DNA of 64,000 nt, taken from contig DKPJ01000009.1 in NCBI GenBank assembly GCA_002480085.1, positions 259,169 through 323,168 of the forward strand, in the 5' to 3' direction. Positions 36,556 through 45,234 of the stretch are shown piece by piece (position 1 is the stretch's first letter; each line of letters starts with the position of its first letter). Made by a program: the position numbers and the translations under genes. Under the pieces are notes generated by a model. That model was not told where the DNA came from and ran no database searches. It saw only the letters and a program-made list of their open reading frames with translations. The stretch is from Enterobacteriaceae bacterium UBA7338. Lineage in GTDB: Bacteria; Pseudomonadota; Gammaproteobacteria; Enterobacterales; Enterobacteriaceae.

Positions 36556-37203
36556 ATGGCCCGCGCAAAACTGAGATTCCGGCTGCATCGCGCTGTGATT
36601 GTGCTCATCTGTCTCGCCCTGCTGGTGGCGCTGATGCAGGGGGCGTCGTGGTTCAGCCAGAGCCACCAGCGGGCGCGTAACCCCCAGTTTGAAGAGCTGG
36701 CCCGTACCCTGGCGCACCAGGTGACCCTCAACCTGACGCCGCTGATGCGCAGCGAAACGCCGGACGAAAAGCCGATTAGCGCGCTGCTGCGCCAGCTCAC
36801 CGAAGGGAGCCGCATTCTTGATGCAGGCGTCTACGATGAGCAGGGCGATCTGATTGCACGTTCAGGAGAGAGCGTTGACGTCCGTGACCGTCTGGCGCTG
36901 GACGGGAAAAAGGCCGGCGGTTACTTCAACCAGCAGATTGTTGAACCCATACAGGGAAAAAATGGCCCGCTCGGCTACATGCGTCTGACCCTCGACACCC
37001 ATACCCTGCCGACCGAAGCGAAACAGGTCGATAATACCACAAATATCCTCCGCCTGATGCTGCTCCTGTCACTGGCAATTGGCGTGGTGCTGACCCGCAC
37101 GCTGCTGCAGGGCAAGCGTACCCGCTGGCAGCAGTCGCCCTTTCTGCTCACCGCCAGCAGGTCGGTTCCCGAAGACGAAGAGGGTGAAAAAAGAGAGCCG
37201 TAG
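36556..37203 (+). CDS. ytjB: YtjB (Smp) membrane protein
   Basis: 215 aa (E. coli 214). Two hydrophobic segments (about residues 13-32 and 165-183) bracket a periplasmic domain (VYDEQGDLIARSGESVDVRD), an architecture like the sensor part of receptors. Function unknown; long known as Smp beside serB. The stop codon lies inside the first bases of a REP element. Confidence 0.93.
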   Translation: MARAKLRFRLHRAVIVLICLALLVALMQGASWFSQSHQRARNPQFEELARTLAHQVTLNLTPLMRSETPDEKPISALLRQLTEGSRILDAGVYDEQGDLIARSGESVDVRDRLALDGKKAGGYFNQQIVEPIQGKNGPLGYMRLTLDTHTLPTEAKQVDNTTNILRLMLLLSLAIGVVLTRTLLQGKRTRWQQSPFLLTASRSVPEDEEGEKREP

Positions 37204-37230
37204 GCCGGATAAGCGCAGCGCCATCCGGCG
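37200..37230. repeat. REP element fused to the ytjB stop codon
   Basis: GTAGGCCGGATAAGCGCAGC followed by GCCATCCGGCG. The TAG at 37201-37203 is both the ytjB stop and part of the REP, so the element begins at the very end of the gene. Confidence 0.88.
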
Positions 37231-37289
37231 CGTGTGCCCGGGCCGCTTTGTGGTTAATATGGGGGCAAATAATTAAAAGGAAAGCTGTC

Positions 37290-38306
37290 ATGCCTACGTT
37301 ACGCCTGCTTATCTCTGATTCGTACGATCCCTGGTTTAACCTGGCGGTAGAAGAGTCAATTTTCCGCCAGATGCCTGCTACCCAGCGCGTGCTCTTTCTG
37401 TGGCGTAACGCCGATACGGTGGTCATTGGCCGGGCGCAAAATCCGTGGAAAGAGTGTAATACCCGGCGCATGGAGGAGGATAACGTCCGTCTCGCCCGGC
37501 GCAGCAGCGGCGGCGGCGCGGTGTTTCACGACCTCGGCAATACCTGCTTTACCTTTATGGCGGGCAAGCCGGAGTACGACAAAACCATCTCCACTAACAT
37601 TGTGCTTAACGCGCTTAATTCGCTGGGCGTAGCAGCAGAAGCCTCGGGACGTAACGATCTGGTGGTCAAAACCCCGGAGGGCGATCGCAAAGTCTCTGGC
37701 TCGGCCTACCGTGAAACGCCGGATCGCGGCTTCCACCACGGAACGCTGCTGCTCAATGCCGATCTAAGCCGGCTGGCGAACTACCTCAACCCCGATAAGA
37801 AGAAGCTTCAGGCCAAGGGGATCACCTCGGTGCGGGGCCGGGTAGCAAACCTGGTGGATCTGCTGCCGGACATCACCCATGAGGCGATCTGCGATGCCGT
37901 TACCGAGGCCTTTTTTGCCCACTACGGCGAGCGCGTCGCGGCGGAGATTATCTCTCCGGACAGGACACCGGATCTGCCGAACTTTGCCGAGACGTTTGCC
38001 CGTCAGAGCAGCTGGGAGTGGAATTTCGGTCAGGCCCCCTCATTCAGCCACCTGCTGGATGAGCGCTTCACCTGGGGCGGCGTTGAGCTGCATTTCGACG
38101 TCGAGCGAGGACACATCACCCGCACGCAGATCTTTACCGACAGCCTGAACCCGGCCCCGCTGGAGGCGCTGGCGGCGCGGCTACAGGGCTGCCTCTACCG
38201 CGCGGATAGGCTGCAGCAGGCGTGCGATACGCTGTTAGGGGATTTTCCAGAGCAGGAGAGAGAACTGCGAGAGCTAGCGGAATGGATAGGTAACGCGGTC
38301 AGATAA
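37290..38306 (+). CDS. lplA: Lipoate-protein ligase A
   Basis: 338 aa, equal to E. coli. It activates free lipoate with ATP and attaches it to E2 and H proteins. Lipoate-binding loop RRSSGGGAVFHDLGN near residue 70, catalytic lysine region DRKVSGSAYRET near 130, and a C-terminal accessory domain from about 250. The start has AAAAGGAAAG 4 bases upstream; a frame open 14 codons earlier was rejected. E. coli yjjJ, which lies between lplA and deoD, is absent. Confidence 0.97.
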   Translation: MPTLRLLISDSYDPWFNLAVEESIFRQMPATQRVLFLWRNADTVVIGRAQNPWKECNTRRMEEDNVRLARRSSGGGAVFHDLGNTCFTFMAGKPEYDKTISTNIVLNALNSLGVAAEASGRNDLVVKTPEGDRKVSGSAYRETPDRGFHHGTLLLNADLSRLANYLNPDKKKLQAKGITSVRGRVANLVDLLPDITHEAICDAVTEAFFAHYGERVAAEIISPDRTPDLPNFAETFARQSSWEWNFGQAPSFSHLLDERFTWGGVELHFDVERGHITRTQIFTDSLNPAPLEALAARLQGCLYRADRLQQACDTLLGDFPEQERELRELAEWIGNAVR

Positions 38307-38313
38307 TGGAAAC

Positions 38314-38381
38314 GCCCGGTGGCGCTACGCTTACCGGGCCTACAGGTTTCGTAGGCCCGTGCCAGCGCAGCGCCGCCGGGC
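38314..38381. repeat. BIME between lplA and deoD
   Basis: GCCCGGTGGCGCTACGCTTA with CCGGGCCTAC (38314-38343) and the inverse GTAGGCCCGTGCCAGCGCAG with CGCCGCCGGGC (38351-38381), between convergent genes. Confidence 0.92.
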
Positions 38382-38391
38382 TAGAGCAAAC

Positions 38392-39111
38392 TTACTCTTT
38401 ATCGCCCAGCAGCACGGACTCCAGTGCGATCTTGATCATGTCGTTGAAGGTCGTCTGACGCTCGGCAGCGGTGGTCTGCTCGTGGGTACGAATATGGTCG
38501 GACACGGTGCAGATGGTCAGCGCTTTTGCACCGAACTCCGCCGCTACGCCGTAGATCCCCGCCGCTTCCATCTCTACGCCGAGAATGCCATATTTTTCCA
38601 TCACGTCGAACATGGTTGGATCCGGCGTGTAGAAGAGATCGGCAGAGAAGATATTGCCGACGCGAGCGTCAACGCCCAGCGCTTTAGCCGCATCCACCGC
38701 GTTGCGTACCATGTCAAAGTCAGCAATCGCCGCGAAGTCGTGATCCTTAAAGCGCAGACGGTTTACCTTGGAGTCGGTGCAGGCACCCATACCGATCACC
38801 ACGTCACGCAGCTTCACGTCAGCGCGAACCGCGCCGCAGGAGCCTACGCGGATGATCTTTTTCACGCCAAAATCGGTGATCAGCTCTTTGGTGTAGATAG
38901 AGCAGGACGGGATACCCATGCCGTGGCCCATCACGGAGATTTTGCGGCCTTTGTAGGTGCCGGTGTAGCCCAGCATACCGCGCACGTTGTTTACTTCGCG
39001 CACGTCTTCAAAGAAGGTTTCCGCAATATGTTTAGCACGCAGCGGATCGCCCGGCATCAGCACAACGTCAGCGAAATCGCCCATTTCGGCATTAATGTGG
39101 GGAGTTGCCAT
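38392..39111 (-). CDS. deoD: Purine nucleoside phosphorylase (DeoD type)
   Basis: 239 aa, equal to E. coli. It cleaves purine (deoxy)ribonucleosides with phosphate; a hexamer. Seen: PHINAEMGDFADVVLMPGDP at the start, RVGSCGAV near residue 87, and GVEMEAAGIYGVAAEFGAKA near 178. Of the two near starts (ATG AAA ATG) the second has the right spacing to AAGGA. Last gene of deoCABD, separated from deoB by a BIME. Confidence 0.97.
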   Translation of the reverse strand: MATPHINAEMGDFADVVLMPGDPLRAKHIAETFFEDVREVNNVRGMLGYTGTYKGRKISVMGHGMGIPSCSIYTKELITDFGVKKIIRVGSCGAVRADVKLRDVVIGMGACTDSKVNRLRFKDHDFAAIADFDMVRNAVDAAKALGVDARVGNIFSADLFYTPDPTMFDVMEKYGILGVEMEAAGIYGVAAEFGAKALTICTVSDHIRTHEQTTAAERQTTFNDMIKIALESVLLGDKE

Positions 39112-39135
39112 TTTCATTCCTTTTTATACATTTTT

Positions 39136-39207
39136 GCGCCGGATGGCGGCTACGCCTTATCCGGCCTACAGGATCCGTAGGCCCGGCAAGCGTAGCGCCG
39201 CCGGGCA
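39136..39207. repeat. BIME between deoB and deoD
   Basis: GCGCCGGATGGCGGCTACGC with CTTATCCGGCCTAC (39136-39169) and the inverse GTAGGCCCGGCAAGCGTAGC with GCCGCCGGGCA (39177-39207). Being inside an operon, it could shift deoB versus deoD mRNA levels. Confidence 0.92.
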
Positions 39208-39213
39208 GAAGCA

Positions 39214-40437
39214 TTACAGCATGTTTTTGCCATATTCCATTGGCGACGTACCGAAGTAGGTCGCCAGCGTCTGGCCGATATCCGCGAAGGTATCACGGTG
39301 GCCCAGCGAGCCTGGCTTAACGTTCGGGCCGTAGATCAGCACCGGAATGTGCTCGCGGGTGTGGTCCGTACCGGTCCAGGTCGGATCGCAGCCGTGGTCG
39401 GCGGTGAAGATGATGATGTCACCCTCCTCGACCAGCGCTAACAGCTCCGGCAGACGGCGGTCGAACAGCTCTAGGCCGCCCGCATAGCCTGCAACGTCGC
39501 GACGGTGCCCCCAGGAAGAGTCGAAGTCAACGAAGTTAGTAAACACGATGGTGTTATCACCCGCTTCCTTCATCTCTTTGACGGTGGCGTCAAACAGCGC
39601 GTCCAGACCGGTGGCCTTCACTTTTTTAGTGATGCCAACGTGGGCATAGATATCGGCAATTTTCCCTACCGATACCACATGGCCATCCTTCTCTTCCACC
39701 AGCTTCTGCAGGATGGTGGGTGCCGGCGGCTCCACCGCCAGGTCGTGACGGTTGCCGGTACGCTGGAAGTTACCCGCCTTGTCGCCGACAAACGGACGTG
39801 CAATCACGCGGCCAATGTTGTAGCCGCCTTCGGTCAGCTCTTCACGGGCGATTTCGCACAGCGCGTAGAGCTTATCCAGGCCATAGGTCTCTTCATGGCA
39901 GGCGATCTGGAACACCGAGTCCGCCGAGGTGTAGAAAATCGGCTTGCCGGTTTTCATATGCTCTTCGCCAAGCTGATCCAGGATCACCGTCCCGGAGGAG
40001 TGGCAGTTGCCCAGGTAGCCCGGTAACCCGGCACGCTCAACCAGCTTGTCCAGCAGCTCTTGAGGGAAGCTGTTCTCGGTATCAGAGAAGTAGCCCCAGT
40101 CAAAGAGTACCGGCACGCCGGCAATCTCCCAGTGGCCCGACGGCGTATCTTTACCAGAGGAGAGCTCATGCGCCCATGCGTAAGCGCCAACGACCTCTGC
40201 GTTACCGTCCATTCCCGCAGGAATGGTTCCGGTAGAGCCTTCATGCGCCTTTGCCAGGCCCAGACGAGTTAAGTTAGGCAGGTTCAGCGGCCCCTGGCGG
40301 CCCGTGTTAGCTTCGCCTTTGGCACAGGCTTCGGCAATATGGCCGAGCGTATCGGAGCCTGCGTCGCCGAAGCGCTCCGCATCTTCTGTCGCACCGATGC
40401 CGAAAGAGTCCAGCACCATAATAAATGCACGTTTCAT
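39214..40437 (-). CDS. deoB: Phosphopentomutase
   Basis: 407 aa, equal to E. coli. Converts (deoxy)ribose-1-phosphate to the 5-phosphate. Alkaline-phosphatase superfamily: metal ligands in VLDSFGIGATEDAERFGD at the start and FTADHGCDPTWTGTDHTREH near residue 335. Third gene of deoCABD. Confidence 0.97.
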   Translation of the reverse strand: MKRAFIMVLDSFGIGATEDAERFGDAGSDTLGHIAEACAKGEANTGRQGPLNLPNLTRLGLAKAHEGSTGTIPAGMDGNAEVVGAYAWAHELSSGKDTPSGHWEIAGVPVLFDWGYFSDTENSFPQELLDKLVERAGLPGYLGNCHSSGTVILDQLGEEHMKTGKPIFYTSADSVFQIACHEETYGLDKLYALCEIAREELTEGGYNIGRVIARPFVGDKAGNFQRTGNRHDLAVEPPAPTILQKLVEEKDGHVVSVGKIADIYAHVGITKKVKATGLDALFDATVKEMKEAGDNTIVFTNFVDFDSSWGHRRDVAGYAGGLELFDRRLPELLALVEEGDIIIFTADHGCDPTWTGTDHTREHIPVLIYGPNVKPGSLGHRDTFADIGQTLATYFGTSPMEYGKNML

Positions 40438-40488
40438 ATTTTCTCCGTACTTAGTGCTTCATAAAAAAGTGATCAGATCAGTATACAG

Positions 40489-41811
40489 CTATTCAGTTAT
40501 ACGACGGTAGACCGTTGGCGTGGTTTCGGGAGCTTGATCGTCTAACGACACGGCAGCCTTGACCGCTTTCGCCGCTTCCTGCCAGCTGGCTTCGTCTTTA
40601 GCGTGGATCACCGCCAGCGGCCGCTGGCCGTCAATGCTGTCTCCCAGACGCGCCATATCGGTAAAGCCGACGCTGTAGTCAATGCTGTCAGCGGCCTGGC
40701 GGCGACCACCGCCCATGGATACCACCGCCATGCCCAGCGCACGGGTGTCCATCGCCGAGACAAAGCCTTCGGTATCGGCGTAGACCGCCTTACTGAGGGT
40801 CGCCGTCGGCAGGTACTTCGCATAGTTCTCGACGAAATCAGCCGGGCCTTTTTGCGCGGCAACCATCCGGCCAAAGACCTCCGCCGCTTTGCCGTTATCC
40901 AGCACCGCCTGCAGCTGCTGGCGGGCGTCGGCATCGTCACGGGCAAGCTTGCCGGAGATCAGCATCTCTACGCACAGCGCCATGGTGACGTCAAGCAGGC
41001 GCGGGTTGCGGTACTCGCCGGTCAGGAACTGCACCGCCTCGCGTACCTCCACCGCGTTGCCAGCGCTGGAGGCTAGCACCTGGTTCATATCGGTCAGCAG
41101 CGCCGTGGTGCGCACGCCCGCGCCGTTGGCGACGCCAACGATGGCTTCGGCCAGCGCCTCGGACAGCTCATAGGTCGGCATAAACGCGCCGCTGCCGACC
41201 TTCACATCCATCACCAGCGCATCCAGCCCTTCCGCCAGCTTTTTCGCCAGAATAGAGGCGGTGATCAGCGGAATGGAATCAACCGTGGCGGTGATGTCGC
41301 GGGTGGCATAGAAACGTTTATCCGCCGGGGCGAGGGAGCTGGTTTGCCCAATGATCGCGACGCCGACGTCCTTAATAATCTCCCGGAAGCGGCTGTCGTT
41401 CGGGAAGATGTCAAAGCCCGGGATCGCCTCCAGCTTGTCGAGGGTGCCGCCGGTGTGGCCCAGTCCGCGTCCCGAGATCATCGGCACGTAGCCGCCGCAG
41501 GCTGCCACCATCGGGCCGAGCATCAGCGAGGTCACGTCGCCCACGCCGCCGGTAGAGTGTTTATCGACGATCGGGCCGTTCAGGCTGAGGCTTTTCCAGT
41601 CCAGCACCGTACCCGAGTCGCGCATCGCCATGGTCAGGGAGACGCGCTCCGGCATGGCCATGTCATGGAAAAAGATGGTCATCGCCAGGGCAGCAATCTG
41701 ACCTTCTGAAATGGTGTTATCACGAATGCCGTTGATAAAAAAGCGAATCTCTTCGTCGCTGAGGGCATGGCCATCGCGTTTTTTTCGAATAATTTCTTGA
41801 GCGAGAAACAA
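40489..41811 (-). CDS. deoA: Thymidine phosphorylase
   Basis: 440 aa, equal to E. coli. Phosphorolysis of thymidine and deoxyuridine. Seen: the family signature SGRGLGHTGGTLDKLEAIPG near residue 113, phosphate-binding KHSTGGVGD near 84, and DVKVGSGAFM near 202. Second gene of the deo operon; a REP pair separates it from deoC. Confidence 0.97.
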   Translation of the reverse strand: MFLAQEIIRKKRDGHALSDEEIRFFINGIRDNTISEGQIAALAMTIFFHDMAMPERVSLTMAMRDSGTVLDWKSLSLNGPIVDKHSTGGVGDVTSLMLGPMVAACGGYVPMISGRGLGHTGGTLDKLEAIPGFDIFPNDSRFREIIKDVGVAIIGQTSSLAPADKRFYATRDITATVDSIPLITASILAKKLAEGLDALVMDVKVGSGAFMPTYELSEALAEAIVGVANGAGVRTTALLTDMNQVLASSAGNAVEVREAVQFLTGEYRNPRLLDVTMALCVEMLISGKLARDDADARQQLQAVLDNGKAAEVFGRMVAAQKGPADFVENYAKYLPTATLSKAVYADTEGFVSAMDTRALGMAVVSMGGGRRQAADSIDYSVGFTDMARLGDSIDGQRPLAVIHAKDEASWQEAAKAVKAAVSLDDQAPETTPTVYRRITE

Positions 41812-41840
41812 GGTAACCCCCTGGTGTATAGGATCGATAT

Positions 41841-41908
41841 TGGCGGGTGGCGCTACGCTTACCCGCCCTACGATCCAGTAGTCCTGATAAGCGAAGCGCC
41901 ATCAGGCG
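41841..41908. repeat. REP pair between deoC and deoA
   Basis: TGGCGGGTGGCGCTACGCTT with ACCCGCCCTAC (41841-41871) and a divergent inverse copy CCTGATAAGCGAAGCGCCAT with CAGGCG (41883-41908). Confidence 0.8.
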
Positions 41909-41917
41909 AATTGCATC

Positions 41918-42697
41918 TTAATAGCTGCTTGCGCTTTTACCGTCGCCGTGGCCGAGAGCCTTCAGCAGGCTCGCCAGCAGGCTGGATGCGCCAAAGCGGT
42001 AGTGGCGTGAATCAGCCCACTCTGCGCCAAACAGCTGGTCGGCAATGGCGAGGAACTGCGCGGCATCTTCCGCCGTGCGTACGCCGCCTGCCGGTTTGAA
42101 GCCCACGGTTTTCTCGACGCCCAGATCGCGGATGGTTTCCAGCATAATGCGCGCGCTCTCCGGGGTAGCATTAACCGGCACTTTACCGGTGGAGGTTTTG
42201 ATAAAGTCCGCGCCCGCCTTGATGGCGATCTCAGAGGCTTTACGGATCAGCGCCTCCTCTTTCAGCTCGCCGGTCTCGATGATCACCTTCAGCAGCACGT
42301 TGGCGTCGGCACAGGCGGCTTTACAGGCTTGAACCAGATCGAAACCGACCTGCTCGTTACCGGCGATCAGCGCCCGGTACGGGAACACCACGTCCACCTC
42401 GTCCGCGCCGTAGGCGATAGCTGCACGCGTCTCCGCCAGTGCGATCTCGATATCGTCGTTGCCGTGCGGGAAGTTAGTTACCGTCGCGATGCGGATCTCC
42501 GGCGTACCCTGCTCTTTCAGCGTCTTACGTGCGATGGGAATAAAGCGCGGGTAGATGCAAATTGCGGCGGTGTTGCCCACTGGGGTTTTCGCCTGATGGC
42601 ACAGGGCGATCACTTTCGCATCGGTGTCATCGTCGTTCAGGGTGGTCAAATCCATCAGTTGCAATGCGCGCAGGCTGCTTGCAGTTAAATCAGTCAT
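41918..42697 (-). CDS. deoC: Deoxyribose-phosphate aldolase
   Basis: 259 aa, equal to E. coli. Splits 2-deoxyribose-5-phosphate to acetaldehyde and glyceraldehyde-3-phosphate. Schiff-base lysine K167 (DFIKTSTGK) and the helper lysine in VGFKPAGGVRT near residue 201. First gene of deoCABD, directly downstream of the deo control region; yjjI and yjjW, next to it in E. coli, are absent. Confidence 0.97.
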   Translation of the reverse strand: MTDLTASSLRALQLMDLTTLNDDDTDAKVIALCHQAKTPVGNTAAICIYPRFIPIARKTLKEQGTPEIRIATVTNFPHGNDDIEIALAETRAAIAYGADEVDVVFPYRALIAGNEQVGFDLVQACKAACADANVLLKVIIETGELKEEALIRKASEIAIKAGADFIKTSTGKVPVNATPESARIMLETIRDLGVEKTVGFKPAGGVRTAEDAAQFLAIADQLFGAEWADSRHYRFGASSLLASLLKALGHGDGKSASSY

Positions 42698-42755
42698 AAC
42701 ACTCTCCAGAAGCTGAAGACGGCGTTTGCCGGTTCATCGTTTAACCGGGCGGGTC

Positions 42756-42771
42756 TGTTACTATTCTAACA
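42756..42771 (-). promoter_or_regulatory. DeoR operator at the deoP2-like promoter
   Basis: TGTTACTATTCTAACA is a near match to the DeoR palindrome TGTTAGAATTCTAACA. On the minus strand it contains TAGAAT (42763-42768), a good -10 box, placed 29-34 bases downstream of the centre of the proximal CRP-like site as in E. coli deoP2. Confidence 0.8.
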
Positions 42772-42788
42772 TCCTCCCGCCACGACAC

Positions 42789-42804
42789 TTCGACGTACAT
42801 CACA
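42789..42804 (-). promoter_or_regulatory. Proximal CRP site of the deo promoter
   Basis: On the minus strand TGTGATGTACGTCGAA: one perfect half (TGTGA) and one weak half. Its centre is 53 bases from the distal CRP site, the same spacing as the two deoP2 CRP sites of E. coli (-40.5 and -93.5). Confidence 0.7.
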
Positions 42805-42819
42805 GTTAATGAAAACGTC

Positions 42820-42833
42820 ATGCAAAGTTGCAT
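42820..42833. promoter_or_regulatory. CytR-type site between the CRP sites
   Basis: ATGCAAAGTTGCAT is an inverted repeat of TGCAA/TTGCA, the CytR half-site, positioned between the two CRP sites where CytR binds cooperatively with CRP in known deo control. Confidence 0.7.
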
Positions 42834-42841
42834 AATGTCAT

Positions 42842-42857
42842 TGTGAGATACGTCACT
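42842..42857. promoter_or_regulatory. Distal CRP site of the deo promoter
   Basis: TGTGAGATACGTCACT matches the CRP consensus TGTGA-N6-TCACA with one mismatch. Confidence 0.82.
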
Positions 42858-42898
42858 ATTTACGCCGTTCATTGCGGCGCTGCCCGGAACGGCTGGCA

Positions 42899-42914
42899 TG
42901 TTATAATTCTAACA
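42899..42914. promoter_or_regulatory. Upstream DeoR operator (deoP1-like)
   Basis: TGTTATAATTCTAACA differs from the DeoR palindrome at one position. It lies 143 bases (centre to centre) from the other operator, much nearer than the roughly 600 bases recalled for E. coli. Confidence 0.8.
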
Positions 42915-42983
42915 TAACAGCGCTGTTAAACGCGACAGGCCGCCGGAACATTGCGGCCGGACGGGAGAGAAATGGTAAAATTT

Positions 42984-43757
42984 TCACATAAACGTTTGCT
43001 GCGTATTATCCAGAAGCGTAGCAGCGATCTCGTCAGGAGACTCCGGACGTAGCTCACAAAGTGTGCTAAAGACGCGGGCGGCCTGCTCCGGACGGTTAGG
43101 CTCGCCCTGAAAGCCGTTGAGCGGCATATCCGGCGCGTCCGTTTCGAGCAGTAAGGCGGTGAGCGGTAGACGGGCGATAACGTCGCGGGTTTTACTCGCC
43201 CGCGGATAGGTGATGGTGCCCCCGACGCCAATCCGGTAGCCCATCTCGACAAAGCGCTGGGCCTGCTGCAGGCTGCCGGCAAAGCCATGCACTACGCCAG
43301 TGCGCGGCAGGCTGTGGCGCTTGAGGTGCATCGCCAGCTTGTCATGGGTGCGCCGGGAGTGAAGGATCACCGGCAGATCGTAGCGCTTTGCCAGCCGCAG
43401 TTGGGCATCGAGCAACTGCTCCTGCTTGTCAAACTGCGGATCCTCCCGATAGAGATCGAGACCGATTTCCCCTACCGCCACCAGCCTGGTGGGCCGCGCG
43501 GCAAGCTGGTCAGCCAGCCTGTCAATACACGCCGGCGTATGGTTTTCAATCACGATGGGGTGCAGCCCCAGCGCAGCATAGACAGACTCAAACCGTTCGG
43601 CGAGGGCCAGCACGCGGGAAAAATGGGCCGCTTCGACGGCAGGCACGATCACCGCCTCGACGCCCGCCGCGCTGGCCCTGGCAAGGCTCTGCGCCTCATC
43701 GCCGGTAAAGGGCGGAAAATCAAAGTGACAGTGGGTATCGATAAAGCGTTGCGTCAT
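42984..43757 (-). CDS. yjjV: TatD-family metal-dependent hydrolase YjjV
   Basis: 257 aa (E. coli 259). TIM-barrel hydrolase of the TatD DNase family. Metal ligands seen in FIDTHCHFDFPPF at the start, AVGEIGLDLYRE near residue 95, ILHSRRTHDK near 130, VVHGFAGS near 155 and LLETDAPDMP near 205. It overlaps yjjU by 4 bases (ATGA). Confidence 0.95.
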   Translation of the reverse strand: MTQRFIDTHCHFDFPPFTGDEAQSLARASAAGVEAVIVPAVEAAHFSRVLALAERFESVYAALGLHPIVIENHTPACIDRLADQLAARPTRLVAVGEIGLDLYREDPQFDKQEQLLDAQLRLAKRYDLPVILHSRRTHDKLAMHLKRHSLPRTGVVHGFAGSLQQAQRFVEMGYRIGVGGTITYPRASKTRDVIARLPLTALLLETDAPDMPLNGFQGEPNRPEQAARVFSTLCELRPESPDEIAATLLDNTQQTFM

Positions 43758-44827
43758 GCCGAACTCTCTTTACTAAAGGGCGTATCGTTAGCCTGCGGGG
43801 CATCAACCAGGGGTGTCGCCAGCGCGTCGTTTGCCACTACCGCAGGCGGTACCACCCTCGTCGCCGGGGTGACAATACGCGGCGCATGGCGCAGCAGCGG
43901 CGGCTCGTCCACCAGCAGCTTCCCGACGGTAGCGAGGAAGTAGCGACCGCAGAGCCGTCCCAGCTTATAGTCATCGCGCAGCGCTGGCAGGCGACTGCCC
44001 AGAGCCATGCTTTTCAGCAGGCGCGGCGGGTAGATCTCAAAGATCCGCAGCTTGCCGGGGGGTTTCTCAATAAACTGCTGGATCGCATGATAGCTACTCT
44101 CGTGATGGTGAACCAGATTAACGAAAGATTGCAGGCTGCTGTCACCCAGCCAGCGCTCCATGCGTTTAAACCATTGCGGGGTGTAGTACATCTGCGACGG
44201 CACGGTGCGGATCACCACGATGGTTTTCGCCCCCCGCTTTGCCGCCTCCTGCACCGGGATGGCATCGCTGATGCCGCCGTCGAGATAGTTAATGCCGTCC
44301 AGCATCACGCCGCTGCGGTAGAAGCCGGGGATAGCGCTGGTGGCGCGGATCAGATCCAGCCAGGTCTGGCTGGTGGGGGCAAAGTAGCCGGGCGTATAGT
44401 CATCTCCCCGACAGGCGCACATATAGAACAGCTTGCCAACGTCAAACAGGCGGGCGGCGGTGTCCATTGCCAGCGGCATCTCTCTGGCCGTGGACTCCAC
44501 CAGCCAGTCGAGATCGATCAGGTTACCGCCGCGTACGAAGCGCACCGGGTTAAAAAATTCACGGGAGGTGGTATAGCGCATAATGACTTTGCGCGCGTAG
44601 CCAGGCTGGTTACAGAGGTAGGCTGAGATATTCTGCGCCCCGGCAGAGGTACCAAAGAAGAGTTCGAACGGGTTAAATTGCGCGCGCATAAATTCGTCCA
44701 GCACGCCGGCAGTAAAGATGCCTCGTTGGCCGCCGCCTTCACAAACTAAGGCGAGCCGCCCCGGGCGAAAGGAACTCAACGCTAACGGCGCTATATTGCC
44801 GAGCGTAACGGGTATTCGCTGCCCCAC
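43754..44827 (-). CDS. yjjU: Patatin-like phospholipase family protein YjjU
   Basis: 357 aa, equal to E. coli YjjU. Ser-Asp dyad hydrolase: oxyanion loop GGGQRG at residues 31-36, nucleophile S61 in GTSAG, and D183 in the DGG motif (YLDGGISDAI). Natural substrate unknown. First gene of yjjU-yjjV. Confidence 0.95.
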   Translation of the reverse strand: MGQRIPVTLGNIAPLALSSFRPGRLALVCEGGGQRGIFTAGVLDEFMRAQFNPFELFFGTSAGAQNISAYLCNQPGYARKVIMRYTTSREFFNPVRFVRGGNLIDLDWLVESTAREMPLAMDTAARLFDVGKLFYMCACRGDDYTPGYFAPTSQTWLDLIRATSAIPGFYRSGVMLDGINYLDGGISDAIPVQEAAKRGAKTIVVIRTVPSQMYYTPQWFKRMERWLGDSSLQSFVNLVHHHESSYHAIQQFIEKPPGKLRIFEIYPPRLLKSMALGSRLPALRDDYKLGRLCGRYFLATVGKLLVDEPPLLRHAPRIVTPATRVVPPAVVANDALATPLVDAPQANDTPFSKESSA

Positions 44828-44943
44828 CCTGCTTTCCTGTCATTGTTTTATTTATTAACAGCTTATCTTAATTTCTTATTTTCCAGAACCGTGAAAGCCA
44901 GTCACAAGGACTGGCTTTACGATTAGCGGGAGTTTACGGCTCG

Positions 44944-45105
44944 CTATGGACGCCGACGTCCCATGAACAGGCTGACCAGGAACAGAATGATCCCGACGAC
45001 AAAGACGATTTTTGCCGCACCTGCTGCCGTACCGGCCAGGCCACCAAAGCCCAGAGCAGCGGCAATTAACGCGATAACCAGAAATATAATGCCCCAACGA
45101 AACAT
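44944..45105 (-). CDS. ytjA: Small membrane protein YtjA (UPF0391, DUF1328)
   Basis: 53 aa, identical to recalled E. coli YtjA: MFRWGIIFLVIALIAAALGF at the start and ending LVSLFMGRRRP. Two hydrophobic segments around residues 4-22 and 32-48. AAAGGAGA sits 5 bases before the ATG. It forms a short unit downstream of osmY, and in E. coli both are induced by osmotic stress or stationary phase. Function unknown. Confidence 0.93.
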   Translation of the reverse strand: MFRWGIIFLVIALIAAALGFGGLAGTAAGAAKIVFVVGIILFLVSLFMGRRRP

Positions 45106-45234
45106 AAGATTCTCCTTTCCTTTACCATAGTTAACGTTACCGCTGTTAGTGAGCGCTCAGGCTACTCACCGGCGATACTTACTCGGTGTGATGCTCACGT
45201 CCCCCGTCATAGGGTGGGGGATCGCATTCTGAGA

